Program-made: the position numbers and the translations under genes
NCBI GenBank assembly: GCA_036362985.1
Contig: JAYGXS010000002.1
Location: 99,040,124 to 99,104,123, forward strand
Origin: Ligula intestinalis
Taxonomy: Eukaryota; Platyhelminthes; Cestoda; Diphyllobothriidea; Diphyllobothriidae
Direction of reading: 5' to 3'
Length of the DNA: 64,000 nucleotides
The notes under the pieces: generated by a model
What the model was told of the DNA's origin: nothing
The model's input: only the letters and a program-made list of their open reading frames with translations
The model's database searches: none
In this document: piece after piece, positions 1 to 10,530 of the stretch
How the letters are laid out: each line of letters begins with the position of its first letter
Position numbering within the stretch: the stretch's first letter is position 1

Positions 1-420
1 TTTACAAATCAAAACTGTTCCCGTTCCACTAGAAACAACCAGAGTACAATTCATAAAACACAGCGATCAAATTTCTACACCATAATATATTCGATCATAT
101 GGAATGCCCTACGCAATGATCTTCGCAAAAGGCACAGTTAGGCCGAATTAACAAGAAAGACAAGCAGTTCTTCTCAAATGACATGATGCATATATATTTG
201 TGAACAAAATAGAACACTTTGCTAATAAGTGCATGTACATCCAATTCGGACCAACATGGATGTAACGATCCAGGAGAATTCCCGCACATTTTCGGGATAA
301 CTGGCCATTGTTGGAGGCTGACCAGTGGACCGTTTCCAATGCTGATCAAATCGAAGCTTAAGCAAAGTTGTGCCTTGCCTCCTTTTCCAATCCTTGAAAA
401 ATAAAATAAATACAAACAAA
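1..420 (+). mobile_element. LINE-D, 3' end with C-terminal RT remnant
   Basis: This stretch is the reverse complement of a diverged sequence at about 39,020-39,430, where the minus-strand LINE-D copy ends. Read on the plus strand it contains a C-terminal signature of CR1/jockey-type LINE proteins: a WNALRNDLRK-like motif near 100-130, as in the usual 'WNSLP' tail. An A-rich stretch follows near 395-420. Stops interrupt the frame, so it is a dead 5'-truncated or window-truncated copy. The antisense open frames of about 60-106 codons here are not genes. The family assignment rests on the internal match and the motif; the exact 5' limit lies outside the window. Confidence 0.6.
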
Positions 421-1010
421 AACTATGAACAATTTTCCATTCAAGTATTATTCAACTAACATCTCAATGTTTATAAAATTATTATTAAATAACATAATTT
501 TCTCCACAACTATGCTAAAATACAGATTGTTTCCACTTATAATGTATCGGAAGTCCAAATGCTGATAACGAAAATCTCAATCTCACTTAAATATTCGAGA
601 AACGAAAGGCCAAGTGTCGTCTGCCGATGCACTTGAATGACAAAGGTGCTTCGCAGCTGCCTGAAGCCACCTCAGGCATCTGCAACGTCCCATCTTATTA
701 TAAAACTTCTGCTAATGGACAACGATTGCAATCTCCGAATCGAGCAAACCCATGTATACGAAAGATGCGATATCCTCAGCTGATTCTTTTCGCCTTCAAA
801 CTGACTTCGGCAAAGTATACCTCAGTTAAAGGGTAATGACAGTTTTTCCAGACCCCAAGTTTTTTTATTATAAAACCTTAATAGGTACAATATAAAGTTA
901 TTTTATTACATGTTTTTTTCTAGTATTGTGCCTTAGAAATCAGCTTTTTTTAATGAAAACAAACTCCTTATTTTGTACACTACCGAACTAGCAAAAGACC
1001 AAAATAATGC
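421..1010 (+). repeat. LINE-D 3' noncoding region (copy 1)
   Basis: This non-coding segment directly follows the LINE-D C-terminus. It matches 9,560-10,480, which also follows a LINE-D fragment, and its first bases match the flank of the minus-strand LINE-D near 38,930-38,990. The simplest reading is that it is the 3' untranslated part of LINE-D, or a repeat always linked to it. The match to the second copy is clear but diverged, and that copy carries an extra inserted segment at about 9,985-10,262. The short open frame at 627-836 is not conserved in the other copy. Confidence 0.5.
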
Positions 1011-1073
1011 AATAGTCACTGCGAAAAAAGGGGTTTGGGCTATGTCTTTTCCTGCCTTCCGGGATTTCTGACG

Positions 1074-1105
1074 GCGCCAAAGATGTGCTTTGCAAATAAG
1101 CCGTA
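1074..1105 (+). repeat. Short shared tail motif (also at 31,434-31,466)
   Basis: About 30 bases, beginning with GGCGCCAAAGATGTGC and ending near CAAATAAGCC, recur at 31,434-31,466 with only a few changes. There they run straight into a long TTA repeat. Short shared 3' tails of this kind are typical of LINE/SINE partners, so this may be a degenerate 3' terminus. Here no simple-repeat tail follows. Confidence 0.4.
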
Positions 1106-1109
1106 TCAA

Positions 1110-1625
1110 GAAGACGGGGATGTCTGGTGTCTTGAGGGGGATGAAGCATTTGCTGTACTGCGGAGCAGTAATCTGTGTTTGCCAGTAATAAGAGTACATG
1201 GCTCGCTAGGCTTCCTGGGTCTACGACCAGGAACATGAGCTGGTTTGGATGACTTTACTATTTTATTAGAAGAACTTGACGCTATTCTTAGCTCCATTGG
1301 TGTGAGTTCATGAAGAAGGAAATACATTGAATTTCTCATAAATTTGGGAACAGGCTCTTGCTTTTCAATAATGACATAATTTGTTATGAGTGAAAAAAAA
1401 AGCTTTCGTTAAATGGATGGTTTTTTACTGCATGATGATACTCTAATAGCCGCAGCTTTTTATTGGTAAATCCGCACGAATAGAGAAAATGCATTGCAGT
1501 ATTCATTGGCCGAATTGATTTCGCAACGTTTTAAGAATATAACTGTACGCACTTTTTTGTCTTTCCGTTGACTCATTTGCGACCAAATTAACGAGAGTAT
1601 TTAAACGTTGCATAAATTCCCAATA
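1110..1625. repeat. Repeat X, segment F (copy 1)
   Basis: This matches 21,660-22,110 over its whole length with many substitutions. In that second copy it continues directly into segment G, whereas here an inverted pair of PLE-1 fragments lies between F and G. Open frames on both strands of up to about 80 codons are not preserved between copies. I do not recognise a protein family, so X is described only as a dispersed repeat. Confidence 0.55.
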
Positions 1626-1639
1626 GATAATTAAAAACA

Positions 1640-1985
1640 CAATTTCTGCAAGTGAACGCTTTCAGTAACTTCTCATCAGGCCAAACAGTTGCAAAGGAGG
1701 TTTTAATTTAAGAATCGAAAGTTTGTTCATCATAACATGCAGGGTCCAATCAGACCGCGCAACTGTGCAGCAAGTTAGGTAATCGTTGGCCATGCGACGT
1801 TGGAGGATGCACAACATAGTTCTGTGCACACAAATCAGCTTTCCTCAATCGTATTGTGGTTGCTTCTGCTGTTGCCAGCAGACGTTGCCCATGGGACATT
1901 GGGTAGTTTTTGGTCTTGCCTTTGGCTAGCCAGGCCAATAGGTGTTTCTGTATTCGTTTAGATAACGGCCTATTCGTGGGGTCGA
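1640..1985 (-). pseudogene. PLE-1 GIY-YIG endonuclease remnant (minus copy)
   Basis: The minus strand reads the end of a Penelope-like GIY-YIG domain. It starts with a RPLSKRIQKHLLAWLAKG segment, jumps over the central part present in the sister copy (SINSYILAHIVDTGH), and resumes at GQRLLATAEATTIRLRKADL. The central block of roughly 100 bases is therefore deleted. GIY-YIG is the endonuclease fused to the RT in most animal PLEs, where it nicks the target. The copy is divergent, head to head, with the plus-strand copy beginning at about 1,999. A CTGATGA...CTGAAAG motif follows the domain at about 1,650-1,690, as it does in the sister copy. It is a dead fragment. Confidence 0.6.
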
Positions 1986-1998
1986 TAGAACGAGCTGG

Positions 1999-2460
1999 TT
2001 ATAATGGTTGCACGAGTAAGCGCTTATCTAAAAGAATATGGGAACACCTCCCGGCATGGCTAGCCGAAGGCGGCAAAAAAGCATAAACAGTTATATCCTC
2101 GCACACATCGTTGACACCGGACATCGTGTGGACCCAAGCAGAGCCTTAAAGGTAATTTACAAGGTCCCACCAAACTTCCCAAATCCCTGGGTCAACGTCT
2201 GCTGGCAACAGAAGGAACAACCGCAATACGATTGAGGAAACCAATTTCGTGTGCACAAAGGATCTCGTGCAAGCACCCAACTTGGCATGGCCAACGATAA
2301 CCTAAAAAAGTTGCACATTTTTTCGCTCTGATTGGAGCCAGCATGAAAACAAAGACAAATTATCGATTTTAAAATGTAAACCTCCTTTGTTAATCTTTTG
2401 CCTGATGATAATTAACTGAAAGATATCGCTTGCAAAAATTGTGTCCTGAAGTATCTGAAC
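1999..2460 (+). pseudogene. PLE-1 GIY-YIG endonuclease remnant (plus copy)
   Basis: The plus strand from about 2,000 reads YNGCTSKRLSKRIWEHLPAW, the core YIG...R...EH block of a Penelope-type GIY-YIG domain. A frameshift leads to SINSYILAHIVDTGHRVD, and another leads to a GQRLLAT-like stretch and IRLRKP. The same order of blocks is seen in the long PLE-1 copy at 12,494-12,960 on the minus strand. At least two frameshifts and a stop make it non-functional. After the domain, near 2,400-2,430, is a CTGATGA...CTGAAAG motif shared with the minus copy, possibly a worn hammerhead remnant (weak). No RT lies upstream. Confidence 0.65.
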
Positions 2461-2539
2461 GTTTGCATTCATCAGCCGAAACTGCAGAAATATTCCTGTT
2501 TAATAGGGTCCAAGAGGTTGATAGTACTGACCCAAAATT

Positions 2540-3240
2540 TCAATAAAAACTCGCTGCAAATATTCACTGCGGACCAATCTATTTGATCGGCAATCAGATC
2601 AGGCTGAATACTGATGTCAGACTGAAGACTGATATCAATAATGGTGTTTGCCTTTCGCAGACACCGCTTAGGTCTGGAATTCTGAGGCTTCTTCTGAAAG
2701 AAAGTGTCGTTTTCATACTTTTCGAAGAAACAAGTTGGTAATTCAGTAAAACAGTCGAACATTCAAAATAAGCTTCATGTTAAAGCCTATATAATTTGCT
2801 AAAATAAGGATGGATGGTGAACAGAGTGCTAGGTGAGCAAGCAGAGACCAAACCAACAAAAAAATGTAAGCAGATATTTCAAGCGTAAGAGCTGGTACTT
2901 ACGGATAATTTATATAAGAAAACGAAAAATAAATAGTCGTATCATCGTTTAGAAAAATTGATTTATCTAAGACTGATGACCTTGACCTTGATGGACAGTA
3001 AGGAGGATTATATACACATCCGATAATCTTCTTTGCCCTGATAGACAGGAGAGGCGAAGTGGAACGTTATTTCCAGAGAAGGACGTGCTTTTTAGATAAA
3101 AATGAAAGTTCTTCAATTATGTTCTCATAAAGGGACGATAACTACCACGACGCTTATGTATGTAATCGTGATGATAGAAATCATACGCATATATGATAAG
3201 GGAGGACTCAGAAATGAATGGATGGGTCCAAGATTGTGTT
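2540..3240. repeat. Repeat X, segment G (copy 1)
   Basis: This matches 22,170-22,860 nearly end to end, including a landmark around AGGCTGAATACTGATGTCAG and the block ending in GAAGGACGTGCT. In the second copy G follows F without interruption, which shows that about 900 bases were inserted here. A minus-strand open frame of 96 codons at 2,472-2,762 is broken in the other copy. The function is unknown. Confidence 0.55.
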
Positions 3241-3479
3241 ATGCATATAAAATCGGGCGTCATCTCAAAAGCGATATATCGCAGTTGAGGCATTCAATTA
3301 TTCACACACATGGCATTCAGCATAATGACATCTACGGTGTTTAAAGTGGTTGGAATATGGCTATGGTTATTCATAAAAATAATTACAGTTAAGTAGGGAA
3401 ACTTTAGTACGTTATTATTTGTGGAATAATTACTGATGGCTATGGAGCTGTTAGAAACCGGGTAGCCAACTATGGATGT
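3241..3479. other. Unassigned sequence
   Basis: I see no repeat partner elsewhere in the window, no coding signature and no RNA motif here. It lies between repeat X segment G and a minus-strand LINE-B tail. Confidence 0.3.
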
Positions 3480-3600
3480 CTGATAATAATAACAATAATG
3501 TTTATTTTGCCAGTTTACAGGCAATTGTGTAGAGGTGGGTATGCACCTCTTTGGCGCCCGCCAAATCCTCGAAGACCGGAAAAAAACCTAAGATCTGAGA
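3480..3600 (-). mobile_element. LINE-B 3' terminus (minus)
   Basis: Read on the minus strand, this ends in GCCTGTAAACTGGCAAAATA, then AACATTATTG and a short TTATTATTATCA tail. This is the same terminus found at 7,370-7,472, 8,270-8,300 and 20,085-20,110. A reduced GCACC/GGTGC palindrome sits at about 3,536-3,550. It is a severely 5'-truncated LINE-B copy. Confidence 0.55.
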
Positions 3601-3839
3601 TAGCTAGGGAGCTAGCTATTTGGCAGGACACATGAGGACAGCATAAACCAAAATAAGCTTCTTAGGCGTTTGGGAGGAATGGGTGGAGGCAAGAAGGCAT
3701 GCATAAGTCAGCAGGTTTGAGTGGTTGAGGATAGGCAAGTGCATATTGAGCAAAGGTTGAGTCCACCTTGATCGGTGAAAACAATTAAATTAGGATGAAC
3801 GGGTTTTGGTGCGCGATAAAGGCGCTTTGCTTGCGCAAT
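3601..3839. other. Unassigned sequence
   Basis: I see no repeat partner or gene. A small perfect palindrome, TAGCTAGGGAGCTAGCTA, lies near 3,600-3,620. Nothing else can be supported. Confidence 0.25.
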
Positions 3840-4690
3840 TTTTTTAGTTAAAACCACCCTTACATAGAAATAATTTCAAAAAAACACAAGTAGAATTAAT
3901 ATGGAGGTCTTTTTAGTATGAAGTTAAAGTTTAGCTTTTTATCTATCAAAAGCTTCCCTGGTTATGAGATGGACGAGGAAGTCTAATATTTTACAATCTT
4001 TCGTGGGCACATCTGTTAACTAACCATCAAACAGATTTCTTAGTATTGATATAACAGAACCAAACTTCATTATGAAGTCATCACAGTTCTGTAATGCAGA
4101 TCGATTAATTTTCTTTGCCTTTACAATGGGCTACATGTTGATATCGAGGAATTGAATAGTAGGCCTGGTCACGCACCGCTTCGGTCGGGGGCAGATATCC
4201 TACGATGACCTATGATTTTCGTTCTCATAATTGTAATGGAAATGTGTTTTAAATGTGAGATGATTAAGAAAAATGCAGCCCTAATCATTTAACCGCAGAT
4301 GGTTGGTAAAATCCCTTAAAATTATTTAACAAACTGCATTAAGTTATTACGTTCAAAAAAAACAGCTAAGATGATTTTCAGATTATGGTTTACGACAAAT
4401 AATCAGAGTAAACGTAACAATTACTGGAGCTTTTTGTAATAAGCACTTTAAATTTATTTGAAAAAGTGAATTTAATATTGGGAAACAACTCAACCATTGA
4501 CGGTCTCTAGAATATTCGGATTTTGAAGATTTCTGCGTTCAGTTTTAAGAGGATACGTCTCATAAGAATTGGTTGGAAAACAAAATATTCTTAAATTCCG
4601 ACTCCAAAACATCGTCAACGCCAGAAAAATAGTTTCATAGACGCAGGAACATACTTCTATACAAACGGTTTCAGACACAGTATCCTAGCT
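3840..4690 (-). mobile_element. LINE-A 5' region fragment (minus)
   Basis: The reverse complement of this region aligns with 24,940-25,480, the 5' part of the long plus-strand LINE-A. Landmarks include GAATATTTTGTTTTCCAACC (about 4,570-4,590, rev. comp.), TTTCAAATAAATTTAAAGTG and ATGTAGCCCATTGT. It covers the 5' untranslated region and the run-up to ORF1 only, so it is a 3'-deleted piece. The alignment confirms that this part of 24.9-25.5 kb belongs to the element and not to a host gene. Confidence 0.6.
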
Positions 4691-4739
4691 CAAAAATGGA
4701 TGGGGTCAATTGATGTAGAAGTGTCTTAGAAGGAGCGTT

Positions 4740-6400
4740 AGGAAATATCGAATGTGATCTGGTAGAGTTTAATGGTCAACGGAACGCCTGCCCAGTTTCC
4801 GTAGTACGCATGTCCATAAGATGGACCTTGATTTGCTCGTGGTTTTTTATTTCGAATGTATAAAGGTTTTCTTATGCAAATGGGCACAGGTTCTATTTCA
4901 TCTTCAGCTGCTGGTTGACCATCTTCATTACCACCCTCCGGGCAGTCTTTTTTTGACTGCAATACTAAAATACAGATTGTCTGGCAAGATGCTGTGCACA
5001 TTTATGCTGACAGCCCATCCTTGGCTAAAAATGTGCAGGACTAAGTTGGTTGACCATAAAAAGGGAATGTGTCGCTGCTAGAAAGGTGTGTGTCTTGGGT
5101 GGTAAGGGCACGGCTTAGGTGATTAGCAGCTGGCTTCTCTTTCAGAGGACGCTAATGAACAGCATGTTTTTTTTTACCACAGTGGATGCTGTTGGCTTGT
5201 CTTTCCTTGATATGATGTAATTATTGATGGATTTGGCTGGATATCTGATACATCGAAAGCAGTCGTCGATTCTCTTGATGTCCTTATCGATTTTGTTGGA
5301 CACACATATTTTTTCAATTTGGACAAGGACCGGAATCGAATGCCTTTATTTAAAATGGAAAAGGGAGCTCTTTTAATAAGTATGATGCACCGACCAGATT
5401 TTTTTCAATTAACATTGTCATGGATGGTATCTTCAGGCGTAATGTTTACAGTGACGTCGATGAACGGAAGGGTCCCTGCCATATCTACGTACAGTGAAGT
5501 TAAACGAGATAATAAGACGAATTTCAGTGTAAATAGCAGATGTGCATCGGTTTCTGCTGGTACAATGACAAATATATCGTTGATATAGTAACGGTACTGT
5601 TCTTCCCTTTTGATTTGCTTGCGAATTAGAAATATCGGCAGCACGCAATTAAAATGGTGGCCAGGAGTAGCCTAGGGGCAAGCAGATTCCAATGCCGTCT
5701 ATTTTTTCTATAATTCAGGTGTGTCCGGAATGTATTTAAACCCAATGATACATCACCAAACCATTAATGTACATGTATTTGAGGTCATAGATGCATTTGA
5801 AGGTATATTTATAGGTTTGTTGAGGCAGGTGCTGCTGTAGAAGTAAGAGTTTATCAACCAACTACTTCGGTATGAAATAAAAAGTGTGAGTTCCACCTGT
5901 TTAGAATCGAACGATGTGGCATGACATCGTTTTTACTATTTTTAAGCTATGCAATGAACGAATGTGAGTGCATTTGAAGTCAGTGTCGCTAATGTGATAT
6001 GCCATGCCGAGCAGTTTTGGGAAGTCAGCTAACAGTGCGCAATAGTATATTCATCAACAATACTGCAATCAACCCGCCATGATAAGTGAGTCTGCATATT
6101 CCCTGTGCAGTGAAAACGGTTTATTATAATAAAGCGTGTTATTTATCGTTACAGTCAGCACTATTTGTTTGTTTTGTTGCAGATTATTTTATTTGCCTAT
6201 ATGCGTTCTTGCCAGCACTTCTCGGTTTGCTGGTACCTGGTGCATGTACTGTTAACTAAAATTCACAGGAATTGGTTTCAAAATACTGTACTCAATCTAC
6301 ATATGCAGGATTTGGTTATGCCATTCCGTTAACCAGGTTTCCAATGTTAAATGATTAAACTTTTGAGCATGAAGACGATGTTACAGACTGGATGGATATA
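4740..6400 (-). pseudogene. PLE-2 reverse transcriptase remnant (minus, copy 1)
   Basis: The minus strand carries worn Penelope RT motifs. Near 5,650-5,700 it reads IDGIGICLPLG, derived from the DGVAMGSPLGPLLA motif B block. Near 5,560-5,600 it reads YYINDIFVIVPAETDAHLL, from the RYVDDTF motif C block; the catalytic aspartate pair is now ND. Next comes AGTLPFIDVTVN, the usual 'PFLDV' block. Further along, a GKKKHAVH...PLKEKPA segment fits the RT C-terminal linker. Upstream sequence (5,700-6,340) matches 59,500-60,290 (-), and 5,700-6,150 also matches 52,610-53,100 (+). Several stops and frameshifts are present. I could not find a clear GIY-YIG domain toward 4,740. Confidence 0.6.
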
Positions 6401-6935
6401 GCTTGCTTTGACAGTGGTTTTGTCATTTATACAGTCTAGATTTGTTTAATTTAGGCCTTTGATTAAGTTGATCATGAACTCTTCCTTCTGAAACTGGCCT
6501 TCTTCGGAATAGGTAGCGAACGTGTGAACTTCATATTTTCCTATTGAGATGCTGGCTTACAAGAGATAAGGATTTCCAATGTTATCTCCAACCCCACGCA
6601 TGGGAGAAGTGGAGTTATACAGTGTAGTGTACTTGGTCCGCTTCTTTTTTACCTGTTTTTCATAGATGCTTCAGATTGTTTTCAATATGGTTGAACCTTT
6701 TTTTACGATGATGATTTAAAAAAATCGATTGCTGATATAAAACGGCAGATTGCAACATCCTGCTCGAGCTGATAAAAATGGATGTTAAGACTTTGCCCAG
6801 TGGTATAGCACTTGGCTCCTCACTCTTTCAGATCACAAATGTTTTGTTTTGGTTTTCGGCGATGATCATCAGCCATAAACAACATTGGTAGCCATGAAAT
6901 AAATGGCCCAGAAATTATCAATGATTATGTCCTAT
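6401..6935 (+). pseudogene. LINE-B RT fragment, left part of an interrupted copy
   Basis: This aligns with 34,670-35,165 and 18,560-19,040 of the long LINE-B copies. It covers the RT from the motif A region (GATTAAGTTGATCATG, from 'DFTKAFDRVDH') through motif C, degenerate here near 6,700, to the sequence just before the block that gives SEHCAL. It then stops abruptly at about 6,935, where a LINE-B 3' end begins. The missing continuation is found at 7,473 onward, so one LINE-B copy has been split by an insertion. Many stops are present. Confidence 0.6.
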
Positions 6936-7400
6936 CGTGAACTTTGAACCCCGCCAGGCTTCATGCTGAAGATAATGCTGCTAAAGCAGCAGCCAACAGT
7001 CTGCTATCCCTTCAGCTAATAGCGCGCAAATTTTGCCGACAACCATTGAAGGAAGACTGGGAACACTGTGTTCTGGTGCCAACTCTCTACGTCATGAACT
7101 TATGTCGTTAAACGATATGAAACATTTCTGCTACTGATGAGTCAACTTAGCTTACAACTGTACATTTATTCCGTCTGTATCATACCTTTGAAGGCAGGTT
7201 TTTTTTTACCTGAAGCATACACCATATCTCGCCCAGTATTGACAAAACAGAAAGCCTGAACCAAAACCAATAATGGCTGCAACATAGAGAAATTGTTTTT
7301 GGTTTTTTAAGTCTTCGAGGTGTTCGAAGGGGCCCAAAAGGTGCATTACCAACTCTTTAAAATTACCTGTAAACTGGCATCATAAACATATTATTATATT

Positions 7401-7431
<31 letters not shown>

Positions 7432-7434
7432 TTA

Positions 7435-7472
<38 letters not shown>
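6936..7472 (+). mobile_element. 5'-truncated LINE-B insertion with (ATT)n tail
   Basis: This segment contains only the LINE-B 3' noncoding region. It starts with GTGAACTTTGAACCCCGCCA and passes the shared CAGTCTGCTATCCCTTCAGC and GAAGGAAGACTGGGAACACT blocks. It ends in CTGTAAACTGGCATCATAAA, then CATATT and roughly 80 bases of ATT/TTA repeat with a few interruptions. It lies inside another LINE-B copy whose sequence resumes just after the tail. Severe 5' truncation with a 3' simple-repeat tail is the normal outcome of LINE target-primed integration. Confidence 0.65.
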
Positions 7473-8310
7473 ATTCAAATTATGCAGCCTCAATTTATCA
7501 GAGCACTGTGCCCGGAAAATCTCGAAAGCGCGCTTAAACGCAAGATTTTTCCTTAGATATTTGAAGACTATAACGGTTAGAACTAGCCTTTATAATTTTT
7601 ACGTGAGACGCAAACTTGAAAACTGCCAACCACTATTAAGTCTTCGGCACATTAGTGAACGGACGAAAAATGAATGGGGGCAGCACTTCTTCAATCGAAA
7701 TGTTTTCACCACAGCACACCGTAATTTTACCGGAAACGCTATATCCATCTGAAACAGGCTGACCCAAAGTATAAATACCCAACAAAGTCTCCCTACATTT
7801 ATGAGAACTATAACTTATTTCAAAATTCAAGACAAATTTCGTGACTTTTTGGGTGCTGAATCGGTGAAATTTCTATTTTACTGCTGCTGAAGCAGCAACC
7901 TTGAGTCTGCTATCACTTAGCCGCTAGCGCGCAATTTTTGCCGATAACCATTGAAGGAAGACTAAAAACACTGTGTTCTTGTGCGAACCCTTTCCGCCTA
8001 GAACTGATATCATTAAACGATATGCAAAATGTATCCTGGTGATTTCTCAACTCAGCTGACAACTTTAAATCAATTTCGCTTATAGCGCACATTAAAATCA
8101 CATTCTTTTCATTCGAAACAAACTCCCTATCTCGATCAGAATTGACTAAAAAAAACCCTAAAACAAAGCAAAAATTTTCAGCAAATTAAGGAGTTCCTTT
8201 CATTTTTTTTTCAGTACATATATGCTTTAGAAAGCACCCAACAAATGCATAACCAATTGTTTGCATTTTCCTGTAAATTGGCATAATAAACATATTATAC
8301 AATTGGTACT
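7473..8310 (+). pseudogene. LINE-B C-terminal RT region and 3' end, right part of the interrupted copy
   Basis: This resumes the LINE-B copy broken at 6,935, beginning at the block equivalent to 35,175 (SEHCAL / ARQTTKFI). An open stretch at 7,561-7,752 reads KTITVRTSLYNFYVRRKLEN, matching the RNLRTITVRTSLFNMYVRLS stretch of the copy at 35.2 kb. It then runs through the 3' noncoding part to the terminus CTGTAAATTGGCATAATAAA at about 8,270-8,290. The element is dead. Its end abuts LINE-D at about 8,311. Confidence 0.6.
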
Positions 8311-9540
8311 TATTCAACAATATGGAAAAAAAAATCGTTCCTTACCCCAATTTTCGAAAACGGAAGTCAATTTACTGCCCAAAATTAGATGGTGTTCACC
8401 AAACATTGTTTTAAGCAAAAGTCTTAGAAAGCGGAATTTATATGCAAATTTTAGACCATCTGACGAATGCCAATCCCCTAACTCCCTCTCAACATTCCCT
8501 TTTACCGACAAAGGTCATATCAATCCTGCCATCACAATTTCCTGAAATTCATCTCTAAAAATAAAGACGACGGGAACATGGTTGCTACAATTATGTTTGA
8601 TCTTTAAATAAACATTTGACAGAGTTCCCCATAAACGACTGATCTGGAAGCTAATGCGTGTCAGGATTCGCCAGCCCCCCAACCCCTTTATGATTTTCTT
8701 AAATCCTTTCTTCAAAACCGATTTAATTAGGAAAACTTCGAAATATAGTATCAGAACGAGCTCATTTATGCAGTGGTGTTTTTCAAGGCACTATTCTAGG
8801 CCCACTCATGCTTGTCATTTAAATTCATGTGTTATGCACTATATCAACTTCTGCTAAAACATGTTTAGATTTAGATGACTTCTAACTCGCTTTTGCCTAT
8901 AACAAGCATTTGATAAGCAGCATGTTTAATGCATTTGAAAAAGACCTTCAATGTTAAACGGCTGGAGTGTTCAATAAAAAAATGCCGCTTTCCCCAACAA
9001 ACTGTAATCTGATGATTTTTTGAACGCTAAATCGTCCCTACACTGTTGAGTGGTCAAAAAAATAAAAGAGGTTACATCTGAAAAAGATAAAGGTCTTAGC
9101 TATGCTAATATTCTTCACTTATTCCCGCATGTTAAACAGATCGAACCAAAAGCCAATCCGCTATGTGGTTTCATAAGTAAAAGGTTCACACCGATCACAC
9201 ATAAGAATAAACTTTACAAAAAATATGTTCTACCAATTGTATTCTACTGCTTACTATTTTTTCGGAACCATGTCCTCAGATGACACACAGGGAATAAAAA
9301 AATCCAGAGAACGTTTAGCTGAATTCTGTGTAAACACGATGATGCCTGAGACTAGCATACAATAATGTACAATATACATGGTCTTAAACCATCCCTCATC
9401 CCTAGTTTAACATTCCTATTTAAAGTGATACACAATTGTTACATCCTCTGTAATAAAAGGTTGCCGACCCACTAACATAACTCACAAACTTACGAAAACT
9501 GTGCCCTACCTTTTTTAATTTGTTCTTAAAAAAATAAGTA
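8311..9540 (+). pseudogene. LINE-D RT fragment (plus)
   Basis: The plus strand from about 8,470 reads a worn CR1/jockey-type RT. It includes a GNMVATI.FDL stretch at about 8,575, the same motif A run-up as GNMVATINFDL on the minus strand near 40,500. It also includes an SSGVF.GTI-like motif B near 8,770-8,800. The open frame at 9,050-9,283 corresponds to the region after motif C. Several frameshifts and stops are present. The following 9,560-10,480 block is the LINE-D 3' noncoding repeat, as at 421-1,010. Confidence 0.5.
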
Positions 9541-9559
9541 ATGAAACCAAAACGAATAA

Positions 9560-10480
9560 CAATTTTTTTATATTCCGATATGGTTTGTCTTACATCTCAA
9601 AGTATATAAAAATATATTACGAACGACAATAATTTCTTCTACAGCTATACTACGATTTGTATATTTCATACTCTTATAACGTTTCAGAAGTATACATTTT
9701 AATCATGTTTTAGTAAAAAATGTCGATCTCACTTCCATGTGATTTTCTATGATCGAAAAGCCAAATGTATTTTGCAGTCGCACTTGGATGACGATAGCGC
9801 TTCGCAACCAGCTTCCAACTGCCTCTGCCGACGTCAGATATATGCAACGTGCAATCTATTTATAAAAATCCTACCGATCGACAAGGCCTGAGCAGACCGA
9901 TACAAAGGGAAGATGCGACATTCTGAGGTTATTAGTTTGCCTTTAAATTGACCGCGGCTTACTCCACCTGCAGTTTTTTGCGCTCCAACTTTAATGGTAG
10001 GAGTAGTTCGACTTATTTTTTTGTATTTTGCCATCCAATTCAGAGAGTGCTGACTAATTTTTGAAATCGATGATATTTTTGTGAAAATGAATTAATCTGC
10101 CAAATCTACTAAACGCTCCCGCTGTTTATTTGGTTGTTTCACGGAGAGCAGCATCTGTCGTATTTTTATTTATTTTTCCAAAGCACTAATTTTCGAATGA
10201 CGAGAGCATTTGGGCCTAAAATATTAAATTCATTATAATAACTGGTTAGTAGGCCTTCAAACTGACAGGGGGTTTCCGCCTCAGTTAAAGGAAATGAAAG
10301 TTTTTTCCACAATTAAAATATGTTTACTATGAAACAGTAACAGGTACAATGGATGGCTATTTTATTTTATGTTTCGCTACTATTGTACCTTATAAGTCCG
10401 GTTTTTTTCACTTAAAACAAACTCCATGTTTCACACTTTATTGACCAAGCAAAAAATATGAGATTTCCCACCCTTACTGA
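9560..10480 (+). repeat. LINE-D 3' noncoding region (copy 2), with inserted segment
   Basis: This matches 421-1,010 at both ends: the left block around AAAGCCAAATGTATTTTGCA, and the right block around CCTCAGTTAAAGGAAATGA to AAACAAACTCC. The middle, about 9,985-10,262, is absent from copy 1 and is therefore an insertion. The sequence to either side of it is duplicated over about 35 bases. Confidence 0.5.
9985..10262. mobile_element. Insertion K, short dispersed element
   Basis: About 150 bases of this insert (10,090-10,240) match 30,245-30,395, sharing AAACGCTCCCGCTGT, GTTCACGGAGAGCAGCAT-like blocks and a CCTAAAATAT end. On the left of the insert is GCCTTTAAATTGACCGCGGC and on the right GCCTTCAAACTGACAGGGGG. 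Both align to the single block GCCTTCAAACTGACTTCGGC of copy 1 (about 792-811). That looks like a long target-site duplication, although a local tandem duplication could give the same picture. There is no coding content. Confidence 0.45.
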
Positions 10481-10530
10481 GAACGCTATTTTCCGTGTTT
10501 CTTGAGAATGGCTTTTTCCAGACTACTTGT
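10481..10530. other. Junction sequence
   Basis: A short stretch between the LINE-D tail and LINE-C. Nothing recognisable was found. Confidence 0.2.
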
